64,000 nt of DNA, taken from assembly GCA_905160935.1 (NCBI GenBank), contig CAJHZI010000463.1:310001-374000 (forward strand), in the 5' to 3' direction. Shown here piece after piece: positions 47,974 through 62,185 of the stretch. Below the pieces are notes generated by a model. That model was given only the letters and a program-made list of their open reading frames with translations. It was not told where the DNA came from and did not search any database. The stretch comes from Enchytraeus crypticus. Lineage: Eukaryota > Annelida > Clitellata > Enchytraeida > Enchytraeidae. The position numbers and the translations under genes were made by a program. Every line of letters starts with the position of its first letter. The stretch's first letter is position 1.

Positions 47974-50398
47974 TTAACCCCACGACCACCAATGCTTGTG
48001 CTTCTTGCGGCATTTAGATTGGTCGTAACAGTATGGAGTCAAATTCTCGAATGGTTTCGGTGGCAGACATATTCCACCGTTGTAGGCAAATGAACATCTG
48101 CAAATATATTAAAGTAAAAGCTTTGCAATAGAGTTTAGTTAACTTTTTTAAAATCAGCATTCTCTATTCGTGGTGTTCCTCAAACTTCATCGTTGGCTGG
48201 TAAGACTGTGACGTTTGGATTTGAACCGCTTATTTATAGACTGGTAATTTTCGAACAATTTATCCTAGGGTCCATAACACGGTACAAAAATATTGGTTAT
48301 ATAATTTTTGTACTCATGTATTGTTGAATTAAACAGTTAGCGGCAAGTAATAAAATGTCGCCAATAATTAACAGAGAGAAACAAAGAAAAGTCTAAGAGA
48401 ACTAGTAGACGAGTACAGAAAGGTCAATAAAAATAGTCAATTAACATGAGTCATTTATTCTAAATTAGTAAATGAATAATTCATTTTGGCCGAAAGAAAA
48501 ACTCTTTTCTTCTGCTATTTCTAAAGCATTAGTGTTTCTGGTTTCTCTCTTCATCTATCTCTACTGACCTCGTTTCTCTTACTTCTACTTCTTCTTCTTC
48601 TTCCTCTTCTTCTGCCAAGTTCTGTCTCCCTACTTTCGTTGTTCTTTGTTCTTGCTCTTGTCGCTCTTCTCATGGCATTTCCTGCTCTCATAGCTTTTTC
48701 CTGAATTCCTATCATCACTGCTTTTGCTCTCGCTACTGTTGTCTTAAATTGACTTTGGCACATGATTATCACCGAAATAAATGGTAGCAAGTTTTATATT
48801 GTAACTCTTCAGGAGAAGCTCTTTGATTTTCTGATCTTATCGTCGTCGACAACAACGGGAGGAATATTAATTGATACTTAGTAAGAATATGAATCATTAA
48901 TTTTTAATTTTTTTTACTTAATATTTTGTTAAACATTTATGGACTTAAGTTCGGCAAATCTTTACTAGGTCTCTTCTTGGTCTCTAATAGGCCTGTCCTA
49001 GAATACAAATATCTATAAAGTCATGACACTGACCTTTTCGAGTTCAAATCCTGACATTCGCACGCTTGAGTGTTACACGGCTCCGATGTTTCATTTCGAA
49101 CTCTGCAATCAATCAACAAATCTGCAAGTCAAGCAAAAATAGATAAAATTACTCACCTACGCATGCAGAATGTAACATCTAAAAGCTATCTAATGTATTG
49201 CAATAACTCTAGAGTAGGCAGGTAATAGAGAATAATTTAAATCTAGAAACCTTTTCAGTCACCAGCAACCGTATTAGAGCTTTGATGCGACAGTAGATTA
49301 GAATGGTAACTTAAAAGATTAACATATTCAACAGTTAAAGTATTCAAATTTACGTAACATCAGTAGGCGCCATAAATGACGGATAAATCAATTTAATTAC
49401 TTGATTATTAACAAAGCATCAATTAATTGATCAATCAATTAATTAGGAGCGAAGAATATGGACTAACGCGGCTATAGTGTATCTTCCAGAACCGTCAGTT
49501 CCTGGCACGAGATCATAATAGTATCGAATCTTTATTCCTCCCCCGCAGAGAACACTGCAGCTGGACCAGTCTCCCCAGCCAGCCACTGCTCAAAATCAAT
49601 CAATCCAACAATCAATCAATTCATAAATTAATTCATCAATCAATCAATTCGTCAATCAATCAAAGGACACTACAGCTGGACCAGTCTCCCCAGCCAGTCA
49701 CTACTCAAAATCAATCAATCAATCAATTCATCAATCAATCAATGGGCACAACAGCTAGACCAATCACCCCAGCTAGTCACTGCTCAAAATCAATCAATCA
49801 ATCCAACAATCAATCAATTCATAAATCAATTCATCAATCAATCAAAGGGCACAACAGCTAGACCAATCACCCCAGCTAGTCACTGCTCAAAATCAATCAA
49901 TCTATCCAACAATCAATCAATTCATAAATCAATCAAAGGACATTACAGCTAGACCAGTCTCCCCAGCCAGTCACTGCTCAAAGTCCATCAATCAATCCAA
50001 CAATCAATCAATCAAAGAAGAGTATGTGACGTGTTCTCCATGGTTTTAATTTGCAACAATCTAAGCTACATGCAACATACTAGTATTCTTATGCTCGAAA
50101 TTTCTTTTTTGACCCCAGTCGTATTTGCAAATCCGTAATTTCGCCAGTTTAAAATGTATTCACACGAAATTTCCCTATGTTTGACGGAATGAATTGGCCC
50201 CTGGTCAATCCTTGTGAATTTTACGATCGTCGGCTAACTAATGAAGACTTTATTGTAAAAACAAATTTGTGTTCTCGGTTTTAAAATCACAATGCATAAA
50301 TAGTATTAAGATTCCCACCTCCACAGCTGCCAGTGCTGATTTGTGCAGCGTTGTCACAGCATGACTCGTTGTAGCAAGTGTAGTAGACAGTGCGAGTG
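47974..50398 (-). CDS. Gene B TSP1 module and basic C-terminal tail
   Basis: Exon 50398-50319 encodes TRTVYYTCYNESCCDNAAQI and STGSCG, resembling the second half of a TSP1 repeat. Exon 49585-49468 encodes a clear TSP1 start, VAGWGDWSSCSVLCGGGIKI, continuing RYYYDLVPG. Exon 49102-49034 continues VRNETSEPCNTQACECQDLN. Exon 48097-47974 encodes CSFAYNGGICLPPKPFENL, PYCYDQSKCRKKHKHWWSWG and the stop. The last three junctions match in phase. The WxxW/CSxxCG motif can be C-mannosylated and binds matrix glycans. The basic, Trp-rich end is unusual. Gene A has lost this whole part. Confidence 0.82.
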
Positions 50399-53300
50399 CT
50401 GCGACAACAACAACAACAACATGTTGGTTGATTGATTGCTAGATATTTATTTTCGACTACAATCCCACATATGAGGAATGATTTAAAGATACTTGAAGCT
50501 ATACGATAGTTTCAAATAGAAATTTGCAACCAAGAAGGACCGTAAATCTTTATTTTAACAGAATTATAAAACATCCAAGTGTTACCATCATTAAAACATC
50601 CAAAAGTTATCATCAATAAAATGTGTGAGTTAAAACATATAAGAGTTCTCTCTCTCTCTCTCTCTCTCTATGGTGTTCTCTCAAGCGGCAGGTCCAAGGT
50701 ACATATTCCTACTCACATGCTGCCTTCACGCTTCGTAACGAACACACCATCGATTAACGAGCTAAACCCTTCACAAATGGTTATGCCTTATCCATACCTA
50801 AGTGCAGCCTGTAGCTTGGAAATAATATAGCTTCTTCTGAAGCCGTTTATCGTTACCTTCCTCAGTTCTACAAAGGATTAACTGCCATTTTATACTGGGA
50901 GAAAATTTCATAGTGTTGAGGGTCCCCTCCGCCTTACTCAGCTCCTGCCTTAATCACCTCTAACGTAAACACGGCAGCTTGTTTGCGGTTGCCCTATTCT
51001 GCAGTGGTCCTAACCACACCCGGACTCAACAAGAGGAGAGTTATCGTCATTAAAATATCTAAAAATTATCATCATTAAGTTAACAAGCATTATAGTGAAA
51101 TGATCAACTATGTTGATATCTATCACTTTTTAATACCACATGTTTAATCCGTTAGGCAAATTAGTCCATTTTCCGTGTAACCAGTCCAGTGAATGTCCGA
51201 GATTTTATTCTCAGATCAGCGCGGCCGGGATTCGAACCCACGAGGGTTCAATTCACCAATGGATCTGTCATTTAAAAGTTCATGACGTTATCCATTGCGC
51301 TATTGAGACATTCATTAAGATAATCGCATTCAAATTCAGAATTTTTACGAGAAGGCAAATTTATCGAATAGACCTACTTGAGTTGAAACAACTCATTTCA
51401 AACAATAACAACATTACTTTTATAAAGATTTGGCTTAACATATCCTTACACCGTCCTTTCTTTGCAGTTGAATATCCACAAGAAGCAGTCGCACACCGTG
51501 TCTGTTACCTGGTAGCTGCATTGGCGCAGTGGTATGGTTTGAACCTTGCACTTTGGCTGAAGATAACCTGGTCTAGCCAAGCAGCCACCACAGGGTGCTG
51601 TAAAATTAGAAGAAATAGGCTAAAACGAATACCAATTCGTTTCACATATTTGTATTTCTTTTCTAACTAAAGTATCAATTAAAATTAATTCTATTTCTTC
51701 TAATAAATCAATTAGTAAAATTGTCAGGTAATTAATCATCAGTTTCAAAATTAGATAATAGTTTATTAGTCAGGCAATATAAATATTAGTATTAAACTCT
51801 AATGATAAATTTTTTAAGTAGATTATTCCGCGTATGTATTTTGTCGATTGTCGCAAAGCTTCCAATCACAGGTTTTACACTAAATTAAAAAAGACGAAGC
51901 TAATATTTTTATTTTTATGTTTGCAATGGTGATCATCAGTCAGATTCATTTATATTATGTTAACTTGAGCGGGTTTTAGCGTACTCGGTTTCGCTGGGCG
52001 TCTATTGAAAATAAAGTTTAGCTAAGCCGCGCCCGGTAAGTATGTTGCAGATGACCCAGTGTTGACATTGGGCAGACGTTCATTTTCTTACGCAGCACCC
52101 ACAATCTGGAACTCTTTACCTGCTAATCTTCGCTCTTGTTCTTCTCTTTCAACATTCTCTAGCAAGCTTAAGACTTACATTTTCCCACCGTAGACAAAAT
52201 CAATCTACCCTGACCATTTTTGATCACCGGACTGGCTTTCGTTTAGGACCTTACTTCTCCTCAGCACATTTTTTTGCAGATTGGTCTGGGTGAATTGATC
52301 TGTAGTGATGTGTGCTGTTGGGGACGTCCCTGGCATCATCCCTGGATGAGGAAACGGACGTTAAACCTTTATTATTACTATTATTATTATTACAGCTAAA
52401 AGCCTAAAAGCTATACTTAAAGCCGCGTCAGCTGCAATCTATGCGCCAACAAAAGGCAAAGAATACTAAAACCATAGTGAAAAAGGAGAAAAAACAAAAA
52501 CACCAACCAAGAAAGGGAATTTTATAGACACATGCGATTATCAAGTGAGTAAACATAAGAAAAATTATTGCTCAGTACTACAATGTCAGAAACGAAAAGT
52601 GCAAAAATCAAAATAGTTATTAAATGCCTTAATGAAGAAATATATCAAACCATTTTCGCACCGGGTCCCGTAGAATGGATAGGGGCAGTCACACCTGACG
52701 CTGCCTGAGCTGGTGAGAGAACACGTACCGTTGTTGTTACAAGGGTTGGGGCTACACCCTGCTGGTGTCACAGCTGAATAAAATAACGTAATTGATTAAT
52801 GTTAATTCAATAATATCAGTGGATTCAAAGTTCGTAGTAACATGGCTAGTTTTAAATAAATCAGTTAAAGAAATAACAACATAACATTGCTATAAAAGGA
52901 AGAATATCTGCTAGTTAATAATTGCAAATGGGCAGACGCTAAATTTGTAATTACTCTTATATTAAATAGAGAAAATAAACTATTACATATATCGACTAAT
53001 GAAAGTTGCGTATGAAGTTATGAATGTGTATGCTAGAGGATATAAAATATATAAAGAGATATACATGTAAGTCAAACAGTAATATAAGGAAGTAGTAGAA
53101 GTCAAGCAGTCAATCACTTATGCGATATAATTCAAATCACTTGAATTGAAATATTTTATCTAGTACAACGTTTCATCATAATAATTTTATATAAATATTT
53201 CATCTAAATAATTTTATGAATCATTTATTGATATACAATATTATTAGCTAATTTATTTATTTATTTGTCTTAGATAAATTAGCTGCTTGAATGATACTTA

Positions 53301-54994
53301 CCTGTTTCACAGGATGATCCTGTATATAGGGCTCTACAGGCACACTGACCATTAACACAGGTTCCACCATTAGAGCAAGCTGGAATACACCCAGTTCCAC
53401 CGGTAACTGCGAGTTTCAATCAATCAATTAACCAATCAATCAGATGTCGAATTAATCGAACTCTCTATCGAACAGTCGGTTGTCCTGACGTTTTCGTACC
53501 GCGAGAAGGCGAGAAACCGGTCGATAATTCTTATTGATTGGTTGATTTATTCCTTACTACGACATTAAGGCTCTTAACGTGCATTAGTCCAAATATAGAT
53601 TAATTAAACATATGAGCTATAAACTCACAACTAAGTAACTAAGACCCACACAGTTTCTCTGATCCTACTGGAGAAACCTGGAGCTTTTAAAACTATAAAA
53701 AAACTGTAAAGAGGCTTAAACGTTTGGATATATATGCAATATCAATAAGTAATGTTCATAATGTAGGAAGTGGTGAAAATTCTTAAAAAGACTCTCAATT
53801 GCTTGCAAAATGTGATTTATACGTAAACAGATTTGAAATTCTGCAGGATGAAGTTGATGATTGTAGACAATTTTATCACGTTTATTAATATAGTAAGCCG
53901 TAAGCTTCTAAAAACTTTCAAGACATTATCGTATGATTTGCCTGGCGTACTGAATGTCAAGAGCGCAAGAGAAACAAAGCTCTAGAGACTACACAAATTT
54001 GCTATGTTAAACAGTAATATCAACAATCACAAATTGCAACTCTTCAGATTTTTCTGAATAAATAACTTCCTGAGCACTTACGACCGGTAGTTCCAATATT
54101 GGTACATACATCTTTCGGCGAATTATTTTTTCAAGAACGAAAATGCAAGAAGTACCTAGCATATACTTGTGAATACTTACAACTTAAGCTTTGCACATAA
54201 TACATTATAAATTTTTAGGCATTCAGTACTTTAATAAGAAAAAAGATGCATATATTTATGTACATACATACATATTTGGAAAATCTACAATAAATAATAT
54301 CATTAATAATCATAACAAAATCCGGATTAAGTTTTACTTAAAGAGATGAGAGACTATGACTACCTGTTCCACAGTTAGGTCCAGTGTAGCCTGGAGGACA
54401 AACACACAGACCAGCCCGACATGATCCTCCGTTCAAACACGTCACGTTCTGACAAGGGTTGGTAGCTGTACATCAGTAGTTAAATAATTAGTTACTAGTT
54501 CTATTAATTAATTAGTTAATGCACTAATGGTTGCACCAGTCAATCATCAAACTGTAAATTCGAAAACTGAATCATTCAGTCAGTAAGCTACATTCAATAG
54601 GTAACCATTACTGTGAAATTTTTGATTATAGGCATGAAGAATTATGCAAACTAATGTCTGAGTACAATTGCTTTATTGGACGTAATGTTAAGGATCTATC
54701 AAAAGTAAACTGGAAGTACTATTTGCGTCTATAGTTTGAAATTAATAAAATAAATAAAACTTAAAATTAATGCAGGATAACTGAAAAAGTAAAAGATTGT
54801 AATTTTCTCTAATTTATTTTATTTATTTGTTTGTTGCTTTTCGAAGTACACGTGTGCCATGTTTCATGTTCTTTTCGTTTTCGAACACTTTATCTCTTTG
54901 CACTGTTTCGCTGAACATGATTTCACTTTGTATAGTGTACCTTTTATTGTGTACTTATTGTACTTATGCTACCATATTTTTGGTGAAATAAAGA

Positions 54995-55045
<51 letters not shown>

Positions 55046-55048
55046 GAT

Positions 55049-55109
<61 letters not shown>

Positions 55110-57967
55110 TATATATATAGTAATAGGTCTATTAATTATTCCAATTTTAAATTCATTATTTAGTCAATTTTCACTATATTACTAAAATATGAATTACAGC
55201 ATAAGTAGGCTAACCTACTTTAATTACTTACTGAAAGAATATAATAAACTGAATGACTGTCTGACTGACAGACTGACTGACTGACCGATTTACTGACTGA
55301 GTTATTCTGAGATTAACTAATACACTGACTGATTAACTGGATGATTGATTTACTGATTGGCTTATTTATTGCTTTAATCTATTGATGGAATGAATGGTTG
55401 ATCTATGGAATATTTTGGTAGATTAATTGACTAATTGATTAATTAATTGATATACTTACGAGTTTCACAAGCAGCACCAGTATAACCTGACGGACAGGAA
55501 CACACACCGTTAATACAGGTGCCGCCATTTCTACAAGCCACTACACAACCTGTGCCTCCTGTCACTGTAGATAAACACGTTAAAAATGTATATGATTATA
55601 TAGATGAAATAGTGCAGCATAGAAATTAGCTGGACAGTTAGAGTTTATTTTTATTTTGAAACCGCAACGAACATGTGCTTAGACTGACTGGAGCCAGTGG
55701 CTATGTTGGTAAGATATTTGACCGCGGATCAGTATGTGCGGGAATCAAATCTTGGGCTCGTCCGTCACTGATATCACTTTCGAGCGAGGAAACTGACGTT
55801 ATCATTAGCTTTACCAGCTTTTCGAGGGACAAACAAATTATATTCAAAATAAGCAAAAAATATATATTGCTGCAAAACTAATAAAAAATCTCTTTGCAGT
55901 GTCACCTGAAGATATAACTGATATTTAGACGTCCCTGACAGTGCTTTATGGCGAGGAACCGTACGTTACATTCTTATTGATTGATTGATTGAACTGTGAA
56001 TATCTTCTACAAGAAAAGCTCAGAATAAAAAAATACGGTGCCATATCGACATGTAGTACAGATAAAATGTAACATAGTACACAAATTTCTGTTATTTTCA
56101 ATTATTGCTTTGCTATCTAGGATAAATCTCGATTCACGGTTATTTTATTATATCGATCATGATTAGCCGTTTTTAAATTGAATGAGAAAGCAATTGCATA
56201 ATATAACCTCCAAATTACAATTGATAAATAAAATTTTGTTTAAGCAAGCATCCATATATCAAGACATCAAGCAAGGTTCTGATGAATTAATAGGACTAAC
56301 TCAACAGGAATAGATACTTTGAAATTAACTCCCAGAAAATCTTAATTAAGTAATTTTACGATTTAGACCAATTTTTTAATCAAAATTGATGATTTATTTC
56401 TTAGACTGTCTGAGTTACCTGTTTGGCAGTTAGGACCAGTGAATCCTGGTGGACACACACAGGCTCCATCTGTGCAGGTTCCTCCATTCAAACAAATCAC
56501 GTCCTGACAGCCAGGCACCGTGGCTGCAGCGAGATTAATCACAAACAATCAATCAATCAATCAATAGGTCACTAAGCTAAACTGTCAATCAATTAGAGAG
56601 ATAAGAAATCTGTCAATCAGTCAATCGCATAGAGAGAAGGACAGTCAATGACTCAATCAATCAATCATTAAGACAATAACCTAGAGAGTCAACAAATTAG
56701 ACAGAGATATGGTAAATCTGTCAGTCAATCAAACTATCAATGTATAAATAAAATCTTTACATATTTAGTACTTACTCTAAATTTAAACTCAATTTGATCT
56801 GTAAAACATTTGTAAAACATTTCAAATTTTAAAATTCTGCCTTGACAATTGTCAGAGAATTTGAAACATCCAAATCCAAGAAATTTATAAACGAAATCGA
56901 GTCTTTGGGTGGTACGATTAATTGTAAATGTTGTGCAGCTGGAGATTAATTGATTAACTTAATCTGTAGAGGTACTGCTTAATTCGCAAATAATGGAGGA
57001 CCAAATAGTTTATTGATTTATTAGATTGATAAATCATCTAATTTAAATAATATTTCAGTATAACCGACAACAGATTCATTCTGTCTCAGTAACTGATAAA
57101 TAACTTGGATTGATTCTCGAAGTGAATTTAAAAAGAGGCTTTTATATTGAGGATTCAAAATGAGAGTTGATTAACCCAAGCTGGCTGGTATAATCGGTAC
57201 CCCAGACCAGACTGATGATTTGATTAATTAATTCATTAATTTATTCATTAGTTCATTCATTCTTTTTTTGATTGATTGAGCGATTGAGTCATCAATCAGT
57301 TTACTCACGTGTTCCACAGTTAGCACCGGTGAATGCAGGAGGACAGACACAGGTTCCATTCTGACACGAGCCTCCGTTCAAACAAGTGCACGATGTGTCA
57401 GGAACTGTTACAATGTCAAAGGCATCGCGATTGAGTAAATCAAGTAATTCACAGGCAAAATGCAAAATACAGCCCTGACTTCCTAAAGTCTAATTTAAAA
57501 TTACTTTCATACTATTCGATAATACTATATAGTAATATAAATGTAGGCTAGATTAAGGCCAAGTATAATTAATTATTTGACTGATTAAGTGCCCTTTTTG
57601 GTTTACTTATATCTGTCTTAACATAGTAATAGATTAAATTATTAAATGAATCATGGACTTGTTGACTAATAAAGATTAGACCGAATAATATTTGTAGTTG
57701 ATTGCTGAAATTCATGTAAAATAATTTTAACTTAGAAATGACATATTAACCAAATACTTCAATAGGGAGAATGAAATTATTAATCTATCAAAATTAAAAT
57801 ATCTAAACCCAGTCTGAAGACAATTTTGAATCCCCGCCTCTCAGTAGTTGGTAACCCTGTTTGATTGGAGCGAAACACGACGAGCACTTCTGAGGCTTCA
57901 GAGGTTAACACTGCGGTGGGCAGAGTGTTGCAGCAAAACCTAGACAATATCAAATAGCTTCCTTAGA

Positions 57968-58002
<35 letters not shown>

Positions 58003-61000
58003 TGATAGAAGTAGTGAGTGTGTGCGTATGTGTTATGGAGAGAGAGGGAGAGAGGGAAAGAGCCAGAGAGATAGAGGAAGAATTTGAGATGGAGAAGAGA
58101 ATGAGTGAGAGAGAGAGAGAGAGAACTAAAAAAGCAGAATAAAAGGTATGGAGAGGGAGAGAACCTGGTCGTGACCGATAGATGGTAGGAGAGAGAGAGT
58201 CAGACAGGGAGAAATATAGGAGAATGAGAGAAAAAGAAAGGGAGAGAAAGAGATTGGTAGGTAGAAGCAAGGAAATTTAACAAGTAACTACTAATCTCTT
58301 TATTTATAATTATTGCTATTAAATTCATAAAATCATTTCACAGGAAAGTTACAATTTAGCAGTAACCTTGGCCCAGTATAATTAAGTTGACCTCGGTACC
58401 GAACCTCCACCCAGTGGTAGCAGGCAAAGTTCTCGCAGTGAAGGCCAAACTCATCCTCAAATCTTATCTCTATCTTTCGTCCAGGTGTCGCCTAGAGATT
58501 AAATGCAATTCATTAAATACGTTACAGTACAATATATGCATAATCTCACACAATACGTTAAAGATTTGCCGTCGCTCTCGTCATTTAATCAGCAATCAGA
58601 ATTCATTATAAAGCAATATGATAAGTGCTGTGGAGGTTTAATATTCGCCTCAGCAGCAACTTTAAAGTCAGAACTGCAGAGATTAGTCATTGGCTTGCTG
58701 ACAAGTTGTTCGGCAGCGGATCATTAGATGCAGGATTCAAATTTAATGCTCACTCCGTCATTTACATGCCATCGAGCAAACAACTGATGTTAAATTTGGA
58801 TTTTAGCCGTTACATATTGTAACGGCTAAAATGATTATGATTAGCCGTGATGATTAAATGATTAGCCGTTACAATATGTAACGGCTTTTAGCCGTTACAT
58901 ATTGTAACGGCTAATCATTTATATTGTATAGAACAGATATTGCAAATTATCGAAGTGAGTGAATAGTAAATAATTATTATTGTGAAATTTTAACTGACGG
59001 CAGCGCTAACTAAATTAAAACTTAAATTATACTGTATGATTTTAGTTCACAGGTGAAAATAATTCTAAATTTGAATTTCGGTATTCCTATTGTATAACAG
59101 AAAACAGCAAGACTTAAATCCATAGCTAAGTTTAACCTCAGTTTCATGCTTCTTCAGTAGCATATCAGTGAGTAGTAGGAACTGGATTTTGAACACTGCA
59201 CCTATAGATCCGACGTCGAACAACGTGCCAACAAATCATCGGCTCAAACTAAGCGAAAAACTAATCGTGTTAGTAAAAATAGTCCTATTGAGCTGACCAA
59301 AGTAATTTCTTAAATAGTAATAATTAATGAACGATATTACTTCACATGTTGACTTTAGATAATACCTACGCATTCCGATCAAAACCGTTAGTCAATTCTC
59401 ATTAAATTATTATGAATTTCTTGATGGGCACGAAATGTTGAAATGTGCTAAATTAGTAAGGTAAGTGATTAGATACTTTGCACTGAGGATTGAATTTCTG
59501 TATAATAAGTCGACAAAAACTGAAGTGTCAGAACTTTTACGCTTCGAGGCTAGTAATATTAGAGCAAGCACTTACAAGGAGTTGCCAAGTGCAGCCGATC
59601 CCCTCATCGTAATAACGTGGAACTCCATAACCCGGAGAGGTTATGATTTGTTCAACGTCCGTTACGGGCACGCTTCCTCCGCATATGTCCTCTAGAAGTA
59701 GTTAATAATCAAGTTATCAATCAATTCGTGAATTACTCTAATAAGCAACTACTCTTGTGAATCTCGGTGCTATCAAAGTGAGTACAACTGTGAAATCGCA
59801 AGAATGTTACTTAAGCTTCGTATCAAAGAATAATTGTTATGTATATATGCAACAACAACAACAATAGAATTAGAGTGCTACTGTTGTCCATGATAAATTA
59901 AGCACTATGGTACCAAATTCAATCCGTTAAGCAGAGTGCGGGGTCCAAAAACGGAGCAAATCAAAATCAGGGAAATCAGTCCGAGGAGGGGTACTAGTGG
60001 ACTGGAGGTTTACGTGTTGGTCTCAGTTCCTGTACATTGGGATGATAGGAGAGGTTAAAGAGAAAAGCTTTTAACCGCATATGAAACTGTTTATACAGAA
60101 GGAAAGGATGATCATGAGAAGATGAGGGGGTGCGCGAAGTAAAAGGAAGAGAATTCCAGATCTGTGGAGCAGGGTGCCGGAAGGAGCGCTTGGAGAGCTT
60201 GCTGAGAGAAGGAATGCTTGGCTTCTCTAGAGTAATTAACTTAGAGGACCTAGTAGACCTCTAGAAGGAGGAAGGCTGCCTCACTTGTAATGCATGTAAG
60301 TAAGTGGGACATGTAATCGTTGCCCGTGGTGGTGATAGACTTGTATGTCAGAGAAGCTGACATACAAGTCATTATATAGAATCTTAGCTGACATGCTAAG
60401 ACTATATGTAGAATCATATTACCGGTGCTATTCCCACAATAAAAAGCAGTAGTTGTGACATAATCATATCATTGCGGTGGTAACTCGAATGAATGGATTC
60501 ATCTCGAAAAGGAAAACTATGCTTCTGAACCTTAATATTAAGCAAGTTTTAAAAGGTTAAAGGTTCATTGAACAAGTCGTTATATCGGAAGCAGCCACAC
60601 ACACACCCCCCACAGTGGACTGAACGATGTTGCAGGCACTTCCCACGTATCCATCAGGACACTTACACACCGCGCAGTTGTTAGGATCCTGGTAACCGCC
60701 GTTTTGACATGGCGCCACCAGCGTTACGCCGTTACAAGTGTCTGCATTCAATCAAAAAATCAATCAATAATTAACATAGATAATGTTTCTTGTATATGAC
60801 ATATTTCGCAATAAGTGATGTGACATAGAGTAGAGATTTTAAAGTAAGAAAAATAGCCTACTTGGTTACTTATTTTTGAATGCGTACTATATAAGAATCC
60901 TGGAAATTATGCCTCTGAAGTAACTACCCGTTCCATTCAAATTTCCAACTTAGTATCCTTCAACGATATATATTGTAAAAATGGATACTAAGTAGGATTT

Positions 61001-62131
61001 TTGAATGGAACGATCAGTTACTTCAGAGGTCCCTGACATCATCCTTGTATGAGGAAATGAATTGAACGCCTATGAATCATTTGACAAACCTGAGCAGTAC
61101 GCTAAATTGAGTGTCTTTGAATCATTTGACAAACCTGAGCAGTACGCTAAATTGAACGCCTTTGAATCATTTAACAAACCTGAGCAATACGCTAAATTGA
61201 CCGTCTCTGAATCATTTGACAAACCTGAACAGTACGCTAAATTGAGCGCCTTTGAATCGAGGAATTCCAGTTGCACACGTTGTCCAATCGTTTGCTGATA
61301 CAAAGGATTCACAGTTTTCATAGTTATCTCTCCATTCTTGCTGTAAATCTGCTCAATTTACGCCATTACGTTATTAACTTAAATACTTAGCATTTGACTG
61401 CAAATTTTCAGCAATTCAAGTATCAGGAATTAAGTAGAGAAACACGGAGATAAATACTACAGAGAAACCCTATATGATTGCAATATAATTGGCATTGGCT
61501 CATGGAGCCCAGTAGGCCTACCTACACTACATTTATATTCCGTAGAATAGTAGCACCGTGTTACAAACGAGCGATAAAAATGTTAAATGAGTAAAAATTA
61601 GTTTCGATATCTCTGACAGGACGGTTCATCTTTAGATTTCTGATGAAAATTTCATGTAAGCAGATATAAATCCTCGAAGAACAATACATGTATAACAACA
61701 ATGAACACATTGCAATGGCAAGAACTAGGGGAGTAAAGTTGGAAGACCACCGATAAACATTATACGGAAACAATGTAACAGTAACGAGATGGACACTAAC
61801 AATGCGATGAAGAAGACTAGAGGTGCCGAAAGAATAAAGAAGTGTGAGTGAGAGAGTGAACGATAGCTTGAGATACAATGAAGAAACAAAGACAGAGAGA
61901 CAGAAACAGAAGCAGATAAATATAGATATATAAGCCCATTGCGTGCATTTATCATTATATAATAATTACTTTGGACTGATTTTCTGAATTTTGGAATTTG
62001 CACCGTTTTTGGACACTTGTTTTGCTCGCCGGCTTGATTTTGTCTAAATATTGCTCGATATTGTCATTGATAACTGTAGCACTCTAATTGTTAGTGTTGT
62101 TATAATTATAATTATACATATTATGTTATTA

Positions 62132-62185
<54 letters not shown>

